DNA from: Streptomyces sp. NBC_01750
Lineage (GTDB): Bacteria; Actinomycetota; Actinomycetes; Streptomycetales; Streptomycetaceae
Reading direction: 5' to 3'
Assembly: GCF_035918095.1 (NCBI RefSeq)
Contig: NZ_CP109137.1
Coordinates: 4,528,001-4,592,000, forward strand
DNA: 64,000 nt
Shown here: positions 53,617 to 62,693 of the stretch, one piece after another
Layout: each line of letters begins with the position of its first letter
Numbering within the stretch: the stretch's first letter is position 1
Notes under the pieces: model-generated
The model's input: only the letters and a program-made list of their open reading frames with translations
The model's database searches: none
What the model was told of the DNA's origin: nothing
Made by a program: the position numbers and the translations under genes

Positions 53617-54617
53617 CCACGGCCGCGGTGAAGCCCGCTTCCATGGCTCAGGCCTTGCAGCGCGCGATGCGCGACGCGATGGCCGAGGATCCGTCCGTTC
53701 ATGTGCTGGGGGAGGACGTCGGCACGCTCGGCGGAGTCTTCCGGGTGACGGACGGGCTCGCCAAAGAGTTCGGCGAGGACCGCTGTACGGACACACCGCT
53801 TGCTGAGGCGGGCATCCTCGGCGCCGCCGTCGGTATGGCGATGTACGGGCTGCGGCCGGTCGTCGAGATGCAGTTCGACGCCTTCGCCTATCCAGCGTTC
53901 GAGCAGCTGATCAGCCATGTGGCGCGGATGCGGAACCGCACACGGGGCGGTATGCCGCTGCCGATCACTGTGCGCGTGCCGTACGGCGGCGGAATCGGCG
54001 GTGTGGAGCACCACAGCGACTCGTCCGAGGCGTACTACATGGCGACTCCGGGGCTCCATGTCGTCACGCCGTCGACGGTCGACGACGCGTACGGACTGCT
54101 GCGTGCCGCGATCGCCTCCGACGACCCTGTGGTCTTCCTGGAGCCGAAGCGGCTGTACTGGTCGAAGGCGCAGTGGTCGCCGGATACGCCGTCCGTGGTC
54201 GAGCCGATAGGCCGGGCCGTCGTCCGGCGTCCCGGGCGCAGCGCCACCCTCATCACGTACGGGCCGTCGGTACCCGTCTGCATGGAGGCGGCGGAGGCCG
54301 CCGCGGCCGAGGGCTGGGACCTGGAAGTCGTCGATCTGCGCTCGCTGGTGCCCTTCGACGACGAGACTGTCTGTGCGTCCGTGCGGCGCACGGGCCGGGC
54401 GGTCGTCGTCCATGAGTCCACCGGCTTCGCCGGTCCCGGAGGAGAGATCGCCGCGCGGGTGACGGAGCGCTGCTTCCACCATCTGGAGGCGCCGGTGCTG
54501 CGGGTCGCGGGGTTCGACATTCCGTATCCGCCGCCGATGCTGGAGCGGCATCATCTGCCGGGAGTGGACCGAGTGCTGGACGCGGTGGCGCGACTGCAGT
54601 GGGAGGCGGGGAGCTGA
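53613..54617 (+). CDS. pdhB: 2-oxoacid dehydrogenase E1 component, beta subunit
   Basis: A 334-aa transketolase-like subunit partnering E1 alpha. Blocks: HVLGEDVGTLGGVFRVTDGL, DTPLAEAGILGAAVGMAMYG, FDAFAYPAFEQLISHVARMR, GGGIGGVEHHSDSSEAYY and VDLRSLVPFDDETV, all standard. The stop overlaps the E2 start as TGATG. Confidence 0.94.
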   Translation: MTTAAVKPASMAQALQRAMRDAMAEDPSVHVLGEDVGTLGGVFRVTDGLAKEFGEDRCTDTPLAEAGILGAAVGMAMYGLRPVVEMQFDAFAYPAFEQLISHVARMRNRTRGGMPLPITVRVPYGGGIGGVEHHSDSSEAYYMATPGLHVVTPSTVDDAYGLLRAAIASDDPVVFLEPKRLYWSKAQWSPDTPSVVEPIGRAVVRRPGRSATLITYGPSVPVCMEAAEAAAAEGWDLEVVDLRSLVPFDDETVCASVRRTGRAVVVHESTGFAGPGGEIAARVTERCFHHLEAPVLRVAGFDIPYPPPMLERHHLPGVDRVLDAVARLQWEAGS

Positions 54618-56002
54618 TGGCCCAGGTGCTCGAATTCAAGCTCCCGGACCTCGGGGAGGGGCTGACCGAGGCGGAGATCGTCCGTTGGCTGGTGGCCGTG
54701 GGCGATGTCGTCGCGATCGACCAGCCGGTCGTCGAGGTCGAGACGGCCAAGGCGATGGTGGAGGTGCCGTGCCCGTACGGGGGCGTGGTGACCGCGCGCT
54801 TCGGCGAGGAGGGCACGGAACTGCCGGTCGGGGCGCCCCTGTTGACGGTCGCGGTCGGTGCTGTGGAACCGGTCGGTTCCGCGGGATCCTCGGGTTCGCC
54901 CGACTCCGCGGGATCCGGCGGAGAATCGTCGGGCAATGTGCTGGTCGGTTACGGGACGGGGGCGCCGGCTGCCCGCAGGCGCCGTATCCGGCCTGCCGCG
55001 CCTGTTGCCGCCGCGCCTGCTGCACCCAGGCCTGCCGCAGCTCCGGCGCCTGCCCCGGCTCCGGCGCCTGTTGGGGCGCGCGTCGAGGCTCCGGCGCCCG
55101 CTGAGCACGTGACGCAGGACGGGCCCGTGCCTGTCATCTCGCCGCTCGTCCGCAGGCTCGCCCGTGAACATGGCCTCGATCTGCGCCGGTTGACCGGGTC
55201 CGGGCCGGACGGTCTGATCCTGCGTGCCGATGTCGAGCGTGCCATGTGCGCCGCCGACGCCACTGCCGCGCCGGAGCCCGCCGTGGCCACCACCGCAGCA
55301 GCCTCCGGCACGCGCGGTGAGCGCGTACCGCTGCGTGGCATCCGCGGGGCCGTGGCCGACAAGCTGTCCCGCAGCCGGCGCGAGATTCCCGACGCCACCT
55401 GCTGGGTCGACGCGGACGCGACCGAGCTGATGGCCGCGCGGGCCTCGATGAACGCCGCAGGCGGTCCGAAGATCTCGCTTCTGGCGCTGCTCGCCCGGAT
55501 CTGTACGGCCGCACTCGCCCGCCACCCGGAGCTGAACTCCACGGTGGACCTGGAGGCCCGGGAGATCGTGCGCCTGCCCGAGGTGCATCTCGGGTTCGCG
55601 GCGCAGACCGAGCGAGGACTGGTCGTCCCCGTCGTACGGGATGCGCACAGCCGCTCGGCCGAGTCGCTGACCGCGGAGTTCGGGCGGCTGACGGATGCGG
55701 CCAGGGACGGAACGCTGACTCCGGCGGATCTGACCGGCGGGACGTTCACGCTGAACAACTACGGGGTGTTCGGCGTCGACGGCTCCACGCCGATCATCAA
55801 TCACCCGGAGGCGGCCATGCTCGGCATCGGCCGGATCGTGCCCAAGCCATGGGTGCACCAGGGCGAGCTGGCCGTCCGCCAGGTCGTCCAGTTGTCGCTG
55901 ACCTTCGACCACCGGGTTTGCGACGGCGGCACGGCGGGCGGTTTCCTGCGGTACGTGGCCGACTGCGTGGAGCATCCGGCAGTGCTGCTGCGCAGCCTGT
56001 AG
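54617..56002 (+). CDS. pdhC: 2-oxoacid dehydrogenase E2, dihydrolipoamide acyltransferase
   Basis: A 461-aa E2 core. One lipoyl domain (residues 1-78) with the lipoyl Lys in VETAKAMVEVPCP. A flexible Ala/Pro linker (near 100-165), the E1/E3-binding domain (VISPLVRRLAREHGLDLRRL), and the catalytic domain from about 230 with FDHRVCDGGTAGGFL (HxxxDG). ATG 54617 gives MAQVLEFKLPDLGEGLTEAE. E3 is not in the operon and must come from elsewhere. Confidence 0.94.
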   Translation: MAQVLEFKLPDLGEGLTEAEIVRWLVAVGDVVAIDQPVVEVETAKAMVEVPCPYGGVVTARFGEEGTELPVGAPLLTVAVGAVEPVGSAGSSGSPDSAGSGGESSGNVLVGYGTGAPAARRRRIRPAAPVAAAPAAPRPAAAPAPAPAPAPVGARVEAPAPAEHVTQDGPVPVISPLVRRLAREHGLDLRRLTGSGPDGLILRADVERAMCAADATAAPEPAVATTAAASGTRGERVPLRGIRGAVADKLSRSRREIPDATCWVDADATELMAARASMNAAGGPKISLLALLARICTAALARHPELNSTVDLEAREIVRLPEVHLGFAAQTERGLVVPVVRDAHSRSAESLTAEFGRLTDAARDGTLTPADLTGGTFTLNNYGVFGVDGSTPIINHPEAAMLGIGRIVPKPWVHQGELAVRQVVQLSLTFDHRVCDGGTAGGFLRYVADCVEHPAVLLRSL

Positions 56003-56089
56003 ATCTACTGGACGGTCCACTGCGTCCACATGTCAAGAGAGATCCAATCGGGGCTCCCGACCCGCGCGATCGCGGCCCATACTGCAGGG

Positions 56090-57004
56090 ATGACCGCGTA
56101 TGACGCCATCGTGCTCGCCGGAGGTGCCGCGAAGCGGCTGGGCGGCGCCGACAAGCCTGCGGTGAGCGTGGGCGGGCGGGCCCTGCTCGACCGTGTGCTC
56201 GGCGTGTGCCGTGACGCGGGGTGCACCGTTGTCGTCGGGGGGCGCCGGGCCACCGCGCGCCCCGTCGTCTGGGCGCGCGAGGACCCCCCGGGCGGTGGGC
56301 CGCTCGCCGCGCTGGACGCCGGCGTGCGGCAGATCGGGGCACCGGCCGTCCTGGTGCTCTCCGCCGATCTGCCGTTCCTGGGGGAGCGGACGGTGCGGCA
56401 GCTGATCGGCGCCCTCGACACGAGCAGGCAGGAGGCGGTCCTGCTCACCGATGCCGGCGGCCGTGACCAGCCCCTCGTCGCGGCGTACCGCACCGAACCG
56501 CTGCGCCGTGAACTCGCGCTCCTCGCCACCGAGCACGGGAGTCTGACCGGGCTGCCGTTGCGTCTGCTGACCCAGGAATTGGACCTCGCCCGGATCGCCG
56601 CGGAGCCGCTCGCCTCTTTCGACTGCGACACCTGGGAGGACATCTCCGCAGCCCGGGCCCGTATCAGGGAGCATGGGAACGTGCTGGACGAATGGATTAC
56701 CGCAGTCAAGGACGAACTCGGCATCGATCTCGAAGTCGACACCGGCGCCCTGCTCGACCTCGCCCGGGACGCCGCGCATGGCGTCGCGCGCCCCGCCGCA
56801 CCACTCACCACCTTCCTGGTGGGCTACGCAGCCGCCAAGGCGGGCGGTGGGCCGGAGGCGGTCGCCGAGGCCGCCCGCAAGGCCGCCGCGCTGGCCGCGC
56901 GCTGGGCCGACGAGACTGATCAGGCCGCCGCCGGCACCGAGGCCGGTCCGGCCGCAACCGGCGAGAAGCCCACCGACGACACCGACGAGGTCGACGCCGG
57001 ATGA
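56090..57004 (+). CDS. mobA: molybdenum cofactor guanylyltransferase with C-terminal DUF6457
   Basis: A 304-aa protein. The N-terminal nucleotidyltransferase (residues 1-200) has AIVLAGGAAKRLGGADKPA and LVLSADLPFLGERT, as in MobA, which attaches GMP to molybdopterin. The C-terminal part (from about 203, VLDEWITAVKDELGIDLEVD) matches the small helical DUF6457 domain often next to mobA; here fused. An acidic tail ends the chain. It overlaps moeA by 4 nt (ATGA). Confidence 0.88.
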   Translation: MTAYDAIVLAGGAAKRLGGADKPAVSVGGRALLDRVLGVCRDAGCTVVVGGRRATARPVVWAREDPPGGGPLAALDAGVRQIGAPAVLVLSADLPFLGERTVRQLIGALDTSRQEAVLLTDAGGRDQPLVAAYRTEPLRRELALLATEHGSLTGLPLRLLTQELDLARIAAEPLASFDCDTWEDISAARARIREHGNVLDEWITAVKDELGIDLEVDTGALLDLARDAAHGVARPAAPLTTFLVGYAAAKAGGGPEAVAEAARKAAALAARWADETDQAAAGTEAGPAATGEKPTDDTDEVDAG

Positions 57005-58374
57005 CTGGTCGGGGCCACGAGGTCGACGCTGCTGACGGAGCCATGGACGAGCCCGATGCGGACGGCGTCGAGGAGGCCCTCGCGCTGGTCGGCAGCCAGA
57101 CCCGGCGGCCGTCGCCCCCCGTCCCCGGCGCGGCCCGGCACCGCGCCACCCCCTGGCCCGAAGCCCGCGCTCTCGCCGCACGCCTCGGGCGCTCCGCTCC
57201 GCCCCGCACCCGGCGTGTGCCTCTCGAGCAGGCCCTCGGCCGGATTCTCGCCGAGCCGTTGACCGCGCTCTGTGATCTGCCCTCCTTCGACACCTCCGCG
57301 ATGGACGGCTGGGTCGTCGCGGGGCCCGGCCCATGGGCCGTTCAGGGTGACGGCCCGATCCTCGCCGGGCACGCCGATGCCCCGGCGCTGCCCGATGGAA
57401 CGGCCGTACGGATCGCCACCGGCGCCCGTATTCCGCCCGAGGCCACCGCGGTGATCCGCACCGAGCACTCCCGCACCGACATGGACAAGAGCCAGCTGTA
57501 CGCCGAGCGCGAGGTGGTCCCCGGCCAGGACATCCGGACGCGCGGACAGGAGTGCCGCTCCGGCGACCAACTGTTGCCCGCCGCGTCCCTGGTGACCCCC
57601 GCGGTACTCGGCCTCGCCGCGGCCGCCGGCTACGACGAACTGCTCACGGTCCCCCTGCCCCGCGTTGAAATCCTCGTACTCGGCGATGAACTCCTCACCG
57701 CCGGACTCCCCCGCGACGACCTCATCCGCGACGCCCTGGGGCCGATGATCGGCCCCTGGCTGCGCGCTCTCGGCGTCGGGGTCATCGCCACGCGCCGTCT
57801 GGGTGACGACGCCGAAGCCCTCCACCGGGCCATCACCACATCCGATGCCGACCTCCTCCTGACCACCGGTGGCACGGCCTCGGGTCCGGTCGACCATGTT
57901 CATCCGGTGCTTCGTAAGGCGGGCGCGGAGCTGCTGGTCGACGGAGTAGCCGTACGCCCGGGCCATCCGATGTTGCTGGCCCGGCTCGCACCGGACTCGA
58001 ACCGGCCGGACGGTTCCCCGGACAGATATCTGGTGGGCCTGCCCGGTAATCCACTCGCTGCGGTCGCCGGGCTTCTCACCCTCGCCGAGCCGCTGTTGTG
58101 CGCACTCGCTGCCCGGCCCACCCCTTCCTCCTATCGCGCCCCCGTACGTGACGAGGTGCACGGGCACCCGTACGACACCCGCCTTGTGCCCTTCGTCCAC
58201 CGCGCCGACGAGCTGGTCCCGCTGCACTACAACGGACCGGCCATGCTGCGCGGTATCGCCGCCGCCGATGGTCTTGCCGTCGTGCCCCCGGGCGGCGCGC
58301 GTGCCGACGACGAGCTGGAGGTCCTCGATCTGCCCTGGGCGCCGTCGAACGCCCAGGGTGGGTGTTTCACGTGA
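57001..58374 (+). CDS. moeA: molybdopterin molybdenumtransferase MoeA
   Basis: A 457-aa enzyme inserting molybdate into adenylated molybdopterin. Key blocks: LCDLPSFDTSAMDGWVVAGP, ATGARIPPEATAVIRTE, ILVLGDELLTAGLPRDDLIR, LLTTGGTASGPVDHV and YLVGLPGNPLAAVAGLL. About 60 residues of N-terminal extension are Arg/Pro-rich. The stop lies inside an exact parS site and overlaps the channel gene. Confidence 0.92.
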   Translation: MTGRGHEVDAADGAMDEPDADGVEEALALVGSQTRRPSPPVPGAARHRATPWPEARALAARLGRSAPPRTRRVPLEQALGRILAEPLTALCDLPSFDTSAMDGWVVAGPGPWAVQGDGPILAGHADAPALPDGTAVRIATGARIPPEATAVIRTEHSRTDMDKSQLYAEREVVPGQDIRTRGQECRSGDQLLPAASLVTPAVLGLAAAAGYDELLTVPLPRVEILVLGDELLTAGLPRDDLIRDALGPMIGPWLRALGVGVIATRRLGDDAEALHRAITTSDADLLLTTGGTASGPVDHVHPVLRKAGAELLVDGVAVRPGHPMLLARLAPDSNRPDGSPDRYLVGLPGNPLAAVAGLLTLAEPLLCALAARPTPSSYRAPVRDEVHGHPYDTRLVPFVHRADELVPLHYNGPAMLRGIAAADGLAVVPPGGARADDELEVLDLPWAPSNAQGGCFT

Positions 58375-58377
58375 AAC
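58364..58377. other. parS site (exact)
   Basis: GTTTCACGTGAAAC is the perfect ParB-binding palindrome. It spans the moeA stop and the start of the next gene, so it is embedded in coding DNA. Confidence 0.9.
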
Positions 58378-58799
58378 TTCCCGGTCATGACGCCATGGCC
58401 CGCGGTGCCGACGAGCACCTGGTCACCAGCCGGGTGAAACTCCCCCGCCGTATTGTCGAGCGCCCGCTCCGCCAGGTCGCCAAGCGGGTGATGATGGCGC
58501 TGGGCGTGCTGGCGCTGACGGTGCTGATCGTCTGGTCCGACCGGACGGGATACCACGACAACTCCGACAACTCCGTCGACTTCCTCGACTCCGTCTACTA
58601 CGCGACGGTGACGCTCTCCACGACGGGATACGGCGACATCGTCCCGTACAGCGCCGGAGCCAGGCTCACCAATGTGCTGCTGGTGACGCCGCTTCGTGTG
58701 CTCTTTCTGATCATCCTGGTCGGTACCACTCTCGAGGTCCTCACAGAGCGGACCCGGGAGGAGTGGCGGCTGAACCGCTGGAGTCAACGGTTCGCCTGA
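58371..58799 (+). CDS. two-helix potassium channel protein without RCK domain
   Basis: A channel of about 142 aa. Basic N-terminus, then helix 1 (MMALGVLALTVLIVW), pore with selectivity filter TLSTTGYGDIVP, helix 2 (VLLVTPLRVLFLIILVGTTL) and a short tail ending TREEWRLNRWSQRFA. Relatives continue with an RCK/TrkA-N domain; this one stops just where it should begin. The start may be GTG 58371 or 58362, both within or beside parS. It faces a full-length paralogue 21 nt away. Confidence 0.82.
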   Translation: MKLPGHDAMARGADEHLVTSRVKLPRRIVERPLRQVAKRVMMALGVLALTVLIVWSDRTGYHDNSDNSVDFLDSVYYATVTLSTTGYGDIVPYSAGARLTNVLLVTPLRVLFLIILVGTTLEVLTERTREEWRLNRWSQRFA

Positions 58800-58820
58800 T
58801 GTGCCACAAGCTGCCCCTGG

Positions 58821-59795
58821 TCAGCCGTGTGAACTCGTCCGGGTCACCGTGACCACCCGATCGCCGGGCCGGAGCGTCGCGGCTTCTGGGTGGTCGTAGC
58901 CCAGAATCTCGTTCCTGCGCACGACAGCGACGACGAGGTCGCTGCACTCGCGCGGAGATCGGCCCGCCTCTTCCTCCGTCGCAGGCCGCTCAGACAAATC
59001 AAGCCCCTTGCCAGAAGTCATCAGCTCTTCCAGCACCGTGCCCACGTATGGCTTGACAGTCGAAAGCCCGAGCAACCGTCCGGCCGAACCGGAGCTGGTT
59101 ACTACGGCATCAGCTCCACTCTGCTTGATCAGCGGTACGTTCTCCTCTTCCCGGGCCGCCGCGACAATGGCGGCTCGCCTGTTGAGCTGTCTCGCCGTGA
59201 GAGTGACCAAGGTGGCCGTGTCGTCCCGCTGCGGAGCGATGATCACTTTGGAGGCGCGTGGCAATTCCGCTCGGAGCAGTGTTTCGGAGCGGGTCGCGTC
59301 CCCATGGACGGCTACGAAGCCGTCACTGCTGGCGGCGTCGACTGCCTTCCTCTGAGGGTCGATGACGACGATCTTCTCTTTGGGAGTTCCCTGGCAGAGC
59401 AGCGTTGCGATGGCGTGACGGCCCTTGGTGCCATAGCCGACGACGACCACATGGTCTTGGGTGCGGCCCCTCCAACGATGAACGCGAGCCTGCTGGCGCG
59501 TTCGTTCGGTGAGCACTTCGAGTGTGGTGCCAACCAAGATGATCAGGAAGAGCACACGCAACGGGGTGATGAGCAGGATGTTGGTCAGACGTGCGGTGTC
59601 GCTGTGCGGAACGATGTCGCCGTATCCGGTGGTGGAGAGGGTGACCGTGGCGTAGTAAAAGGCGTCGAGAAGATCGACCGAGTCGTTGGCATTGTCGTGG
59701 TAGCCGTCGCGATCGGCGTAGACGATAGCCACTGTGGCCAGCAGCACGCCCAGGGCCATCGTGAGGCGTCGTAGGACTTGCTGCAGCGGAGGCAC
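58821..59795 (-). CDS. potassium channel with TrkA-N (RCK) domain
   Basis: A 324-aa protein. Two membrane helices flank the filter TLSTTGYGDIVP (near residue 55). The RCK domain from residue 118 has a Rossmann motif HVVVVGYGTKGRHAIATLL and DGFVAVHGDATRSETLLRA, implying NAD(H) or nucleotide gating. A TrkA-C-like end follows. GTG 59795 gives a short N-terminus. An overlapping frame upstream (from ATG 59923, MKDDTQSAETGG to ARTVVMPVLG) may be its lost N-terminal part after a frameshift. Confidence 0.85.
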   Translation of the reverse strand: MPPLQQVLRRLTMALGVLLATVAIVYADRDGYHDNANDSVDLLDAFYYATVTLSTTGYGDIVPHSDTARLTNILLITPLRVLFLIILVGTTLEVLTERTRQQARVHRWRGRTQDHVVVVGYGTKGRHAIATLLCQGTPKEKIVVIDPQRKAVDAASSDGFVAVHGDATRSETLLRAELPRASKVIIAPQRDDTATLVTLTARQLNRRAAIVAAAREEENVPLIKQSGADAVVTSSGSAGRLLGLSTVKPYVGTVLEELMTSGKGLDLSERPATEEEAGRSPRECSDLVVAVVRRNEILGYDHPEAATLRPGDRVVTVTRTSSHG

Positions 59796-59959
59796 CCCAG
59801 AACCGGCATGACGACGGTTCGGGCAGCCTCGGCGTCGACCTTGCTCCCTGAACGAGTACCGAACCAGAGGGACCGGAGAACCGAGGTTCCTCCCGTCTCA
59901 GCGGACTGCGTATCGTCTTTCATGACCGGCCCTCGCGTGCAGTGATCCACTCAGTCAGC

Positions 59960-60320
59960 ATGCCGACCATGGTTCCGTACCGGACCGGCGAAACTCGCCG
60001 TGCTGTGGATCTTCATCAGTGCCGCAGGCATTGGGATGGCTGACCGCCTCATCTCGAACGGCCACCACGGCGTCAAAGTCTCGTGATCGACTCGGCCACG
60101 CCGAGGTCACGGCGCATGACGAGAACGCACGCCGACCCCGCTCCTGGCCTCGGCTGATCGCCATTACCCGGTCGTTCTGGCACGGCAATGGCACGCTGAT
60201 GGGCTGCGCCGGGTGGGGGGGCGTGTTTCGGATCGTTTGTGCCGTACCCGGTGGCGGTGGACATCGGCGCCTTGTGACGCAGAGTGATCGATCTTTGACG
60301 AAACGTCGCGGTATGGTCGG
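59960..60320. other. gene-free stretch
   Basis: No frame here shows consistent coding bias or a recognisable product. It sits between the channel gene and a pseudogene and may be eroded DNA. Confidence 0.4.
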
Positions 60321-60362
60321 CCTGTACGCGGAACACAACGGACCTGGCGGTGGATCCTGCTG

Positions 60363-61056
60363 GTGACCGCCGGGACGATCGGACTGCTCGCTTTGCTTAC
60401 GCTCTCCACGGTGGACCGACTGGTCCTGCGAACTCCCGTCTCGAGCGACGGCGGGCACGGTACTGACCAGGTCATCTTCCAGAAGGGAGTGGCCGAGGAC
60501 CGCAGATCCCTTTTCAATGGGGTTCTTTATTACCAGCCTCCGAAGGTGGTGGACGTGGGCGACACCCTGGAGTTCTCGGCGTGGCTCACGGCGATCCGCG
60601 GTGAGACCCCGCCCGCGTGGCCGCCCGGCAGAGTGGTGGCTCAACGCGCCTTGCGCGTTGGCGGGGTGCAGAAGGCGTACCTCTCCGAGGCCGGGAAGAA
60701 CGTGGACATGAGGTACTCGGCTCTCCGATCGGCACGATCGCCGCGCCCGGTGACGAGGTGGAGTGGCACCGGTACCTCACCCCGCGCAAGCCCGGCAGGT
60801 ACACCCTCAAGTTGATGGTCGAGACGTACCGAGGTGAGTCGGACGTCCTCCTCGCCCGTTTCTCCCCACCCATCGACATCATCCTGACCGCCCGCGCCAC
60901 CTGGGGCTACCGCATCACGTCGGCCCAGGGCTCATCGGCTTGGGAGCCTCCCTCACCGTGCTGACAGCGCTGGCGGCGGTCTTCCGCAGGCCCCTGGCCG
61001 CGATCTTCTCCCGCTTCCGCGACCATCGGCGGAGAAGTGGCCGGCAGCAGCCTTAA
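60363..61056 (+). pseudogene. membrane-anchored extracytoplasmic protein broken by two frameshifts
   Basis: Three consecutive segments in three frames read as one protein. First (60363 to about 60708): an N-terminal helix VTAGTIGLLALLTLSTVDRL, then VIFQKGVAEDRRSLFNGVLY and VVDVGDTLEFSAWLTAI. Second (about 60708-60928): EVLGSPIGTIAAPGDEVEWH and PGRYTLKLMVETYRGES. Third (about 60928-61056): GLIGLGASLTVLTALAAVF, a second helix, and a basic tail to TAA. Each junction needs one missing base. The outside part has a beta-sandwich-like look; family not recognised. Confidence 0.6.
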
Positions 61057-61312
61057 GTGGTTCGTGCGGGCCTTGACCTGCTGCTGAGCTGTCGGCAGTT
61101 GTCAGCCTTGGTCATCGTTGAGCGCCCTTCCACGGCCCCGGAAGGGCGCTCCGCTGTGCGATGACCCCGGCTTTAGGAGCGTGGTGGGGCGAGTTGGGGC
61201 CTGACCTGGGGCATGTCGACTTCGACAGACACGGGCTCCACGCATCGTCGGCGCCCCCTGTTCCTCGTGGCTCCCCGCCTGATCTGGCGCGGCTGTAGCA
61301 CGGCGAACATCT

Positions 61313-61446
61313 GATCCGTAGCTCCAGCCGGATCGTGGCCTGAGCTCCAGCCGGATCGTGGCCTGCGGTCATTCAGACCATTCGAGGTCTCTGGAGGGCG
61401 CTGTCAGCCGGTAGCGGTTGCGGTAGTTGCGGTACTGCACTGCTGT
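61313..61446 (+). repeat. imperfect direct repeat, left copy
   Basis: Begins TGATCCGTAGCTCCAGCCGG and ends near TTGCGGTACTGCACTGCTGT. A related sequence of about 115 bases is at 61901-62014. Within it GAGCTCCAGCCGGATCGTGG is itself doubled near 61320-61365. Confidence 0.6.
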
Positions 61447-61464
61447 ACAGCACCAGCTTGAGGG

Positions 61465-61725
61465 GTGTACAACGACGCCGTGGCGACTCAACCAACACGG
61501 GCGATGTGGTGGGCCGAGATTGCGGTCTTCCTCGCCGGATCAGCAATGACCCTCACGATGATCATGTTCACAGTGTTGGTGGCTGCCAGGCGGCCTGTGG
61601 TGCTCGGGACCGGGCCCTCGGCCCTGCTGATCGCTCTGTCCGTCGGTGTCGGCGTCTTCGTGAGCGGCAAGTTCAGAGCTTGGGGGTTGCGTCGACAGGA
61701 TTTGGCCTGCGCCACACGATCTTGA
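61465..61725 (+). CDS. small two-helix membrane protein
   Basis: An 86-aa frame. Two hydrophobic helices, AEIAVFLAGSAMTLTMIMFT and PSALLIALSVGVGVFVSG, are joined by a short basic loop. The start is GTG 61465 or ATG 61504 (MWWAEIAV). Its last codons run into a tRNA-Ser fragment. No family recognised; coding bias is moderate. Confidence 0.5.
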   Translation: MYNDAVATQPTRAMWWAEIAVFLAGSAMTLTMIMFTVLVAARRPVVLGTGPSALLIALSVGVGVFVSGKFRAWGLRRQDLACATRS

Positions 61726-61775
61726 AAACCGTCGTGGCAGCGATGTCACCGTGGGTTCAAACCCCACACCCACCG
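61715..61775 (+). pseudogene. 3' fragment of tRNA-Ser(TGA), candidate attachment site
   Basis: From the anticodon arm onward it matches a class II tRNA-Ser. Anticodon loop CTTGAAA (TGA), variable arm with TGGC/GTCA pairing, T-arm GTGGG-TTCAAAC-CCCAC, acceptor strand ACCCACC and discriminator G. The 5' half (GGTGGGT acceptor strand and D-arm) is missing. This is the form left at one end of an element integrated in a tRNA gene. Confidence 0.6.
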
Positions 61776-61780
61776 CAGGT

Positions 61781-61819
61781 GAACGGCCCCTGACCAGGTA
61801 ATTCGGTCAGGGGCCGTTC
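61781..61819. terminator. strong hairpin after the tRNA-Ser fragment
   Basis: Perfect 15-bp arms GAACGGCCCCTGACC and GGTCAGGGGCCGTTC with a 9-base loop. It is probably the original terminator of the tRNA, carried along with the fragment. Confidence 0.8.
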
Positions 61820-61900
61820 TCGTGAGAGTTGTCCGCGAGCGACCGATGTTCCCCGCTGTTTCCCGACCGAACGGGCACGGGAGGGGCACGGCCACCTTTT

Positions 61901-62014
61901 GATCCGTAGCTCTAGCCGGAGCGGTCAGCGACGGTCATTCCGGTCGCTCCACGTCCCCGGAGGGACGCTACCGGTCGGGGCGGCTGCTGGGGTTGCGGTA
62001 CTTCGCGCTGTACG
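61901..62014 (+). repeat. imperfect direct repeat, right copy
   Basis: Begins TGATCCGTAGCTCTAGCCGG and ends TTGCGGTACTTCGCGCTGTA; partner of 61313-61446. The pair brackets the small membrane gene and the tRNA-Ser fragment. Just upstream (near 61870) are two GGGCACGG-type direct repeats. Confidence 0.55.
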
Positions 62015-62062
62015 CCTACCCCGGGAGACGGCCCCGTGTGCGAGCAGGCCTACTCTCCTCGG

Positions 62063-62605
62063 ATGGACGACGCCACTTGCTTCTGCCTCCTCTGCGCCCC
62101 GACGGAATGGGGCGGCCCCGTGTCGGAGGAACGCGACAACCGCATAGCCAAGAGTGTCGCGGACTTCGGCTGGCACGTCATGGGCGTGGCCGGCGGTGAT
62201 GCCCCCGGCGATTGGGGCTACTCCATCGGTCTCTGGCACACACTGCGTAGTCCCGAGGTAAGCGTGTTCGGCCTGCCATCGCAAACCGCGATGCGCGTGG
62301 CGAACGCCGCTGGGGCAGCGATACGGGATGGCAACCCACTCGAGCCCGACCAGCGCCGGGGAGACGTCCTCAACGGCTACGACGTGGCCGTCCGGCCCGT
62401 GCATCCCAGCTGGTACCACGACTTCTTCGGCGCAGGCATCGACTTCTACCAGACCCCGCCACTGCCAATCACGCAGCTGTTCTGGCCGGACAAGGCCGGG
62501 CGGTTCCCCTGGGATGAGGGAGCAGACGAGCGCTGCCGCACGGGCCAACCGCTGCTCTGGATTCCAAAAGACGAGACCACCGGTCCATGGACCGAAGTCG
62601 CGTGA
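62063..62605 (+). CDS. DUF4262 domain protein
   Basis: A 180-aa protein of the DUF4262 family. The N-terminal Cys-rich start is MDDATCFCLLC. The core is IAKSVADFGWHVMGVAGGDA, GYSIGLWHTLRSPEVSVFGL and VHPSWYHDFFGAGIDFYQTP. Function is unknown; such genes are frequent in actinobacterial accessory regions. ATG 62063 is favoured over GTG 62036. Confidence 0.85.
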   Translation: MDDATCFCLLCAPTEWGGPVSEERDNRIAKSVADFGWHVMGVAGGDAPGDWGYSIGLWHTLRSPEVSVFGLPSQTAMRVANAAGAAIRDGNPLEPDQRRGDVLNGYDVAVRPVHPSWYHDFFGAGIDFYQTPPLPITQLFWPDKAGRFPWDEGADERCRTGQPLLWIPKDETTGPWTEVA

Positions 62606-62693
62606 GTTCGGTGGGCCGGGGCACGGCAGCATGCTGAGTGGAGCAACTCCCCCTGGAGTGTCCTGCCCGTAGTACGCAAGTCTGGCGAGCCGC

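Noticed and set aside
61680..61775. complete tRNA-Ser gene
   Set aside because: Only the part from the anticodon arm on fits; the 5' acceptor strand and D-arm do not match.
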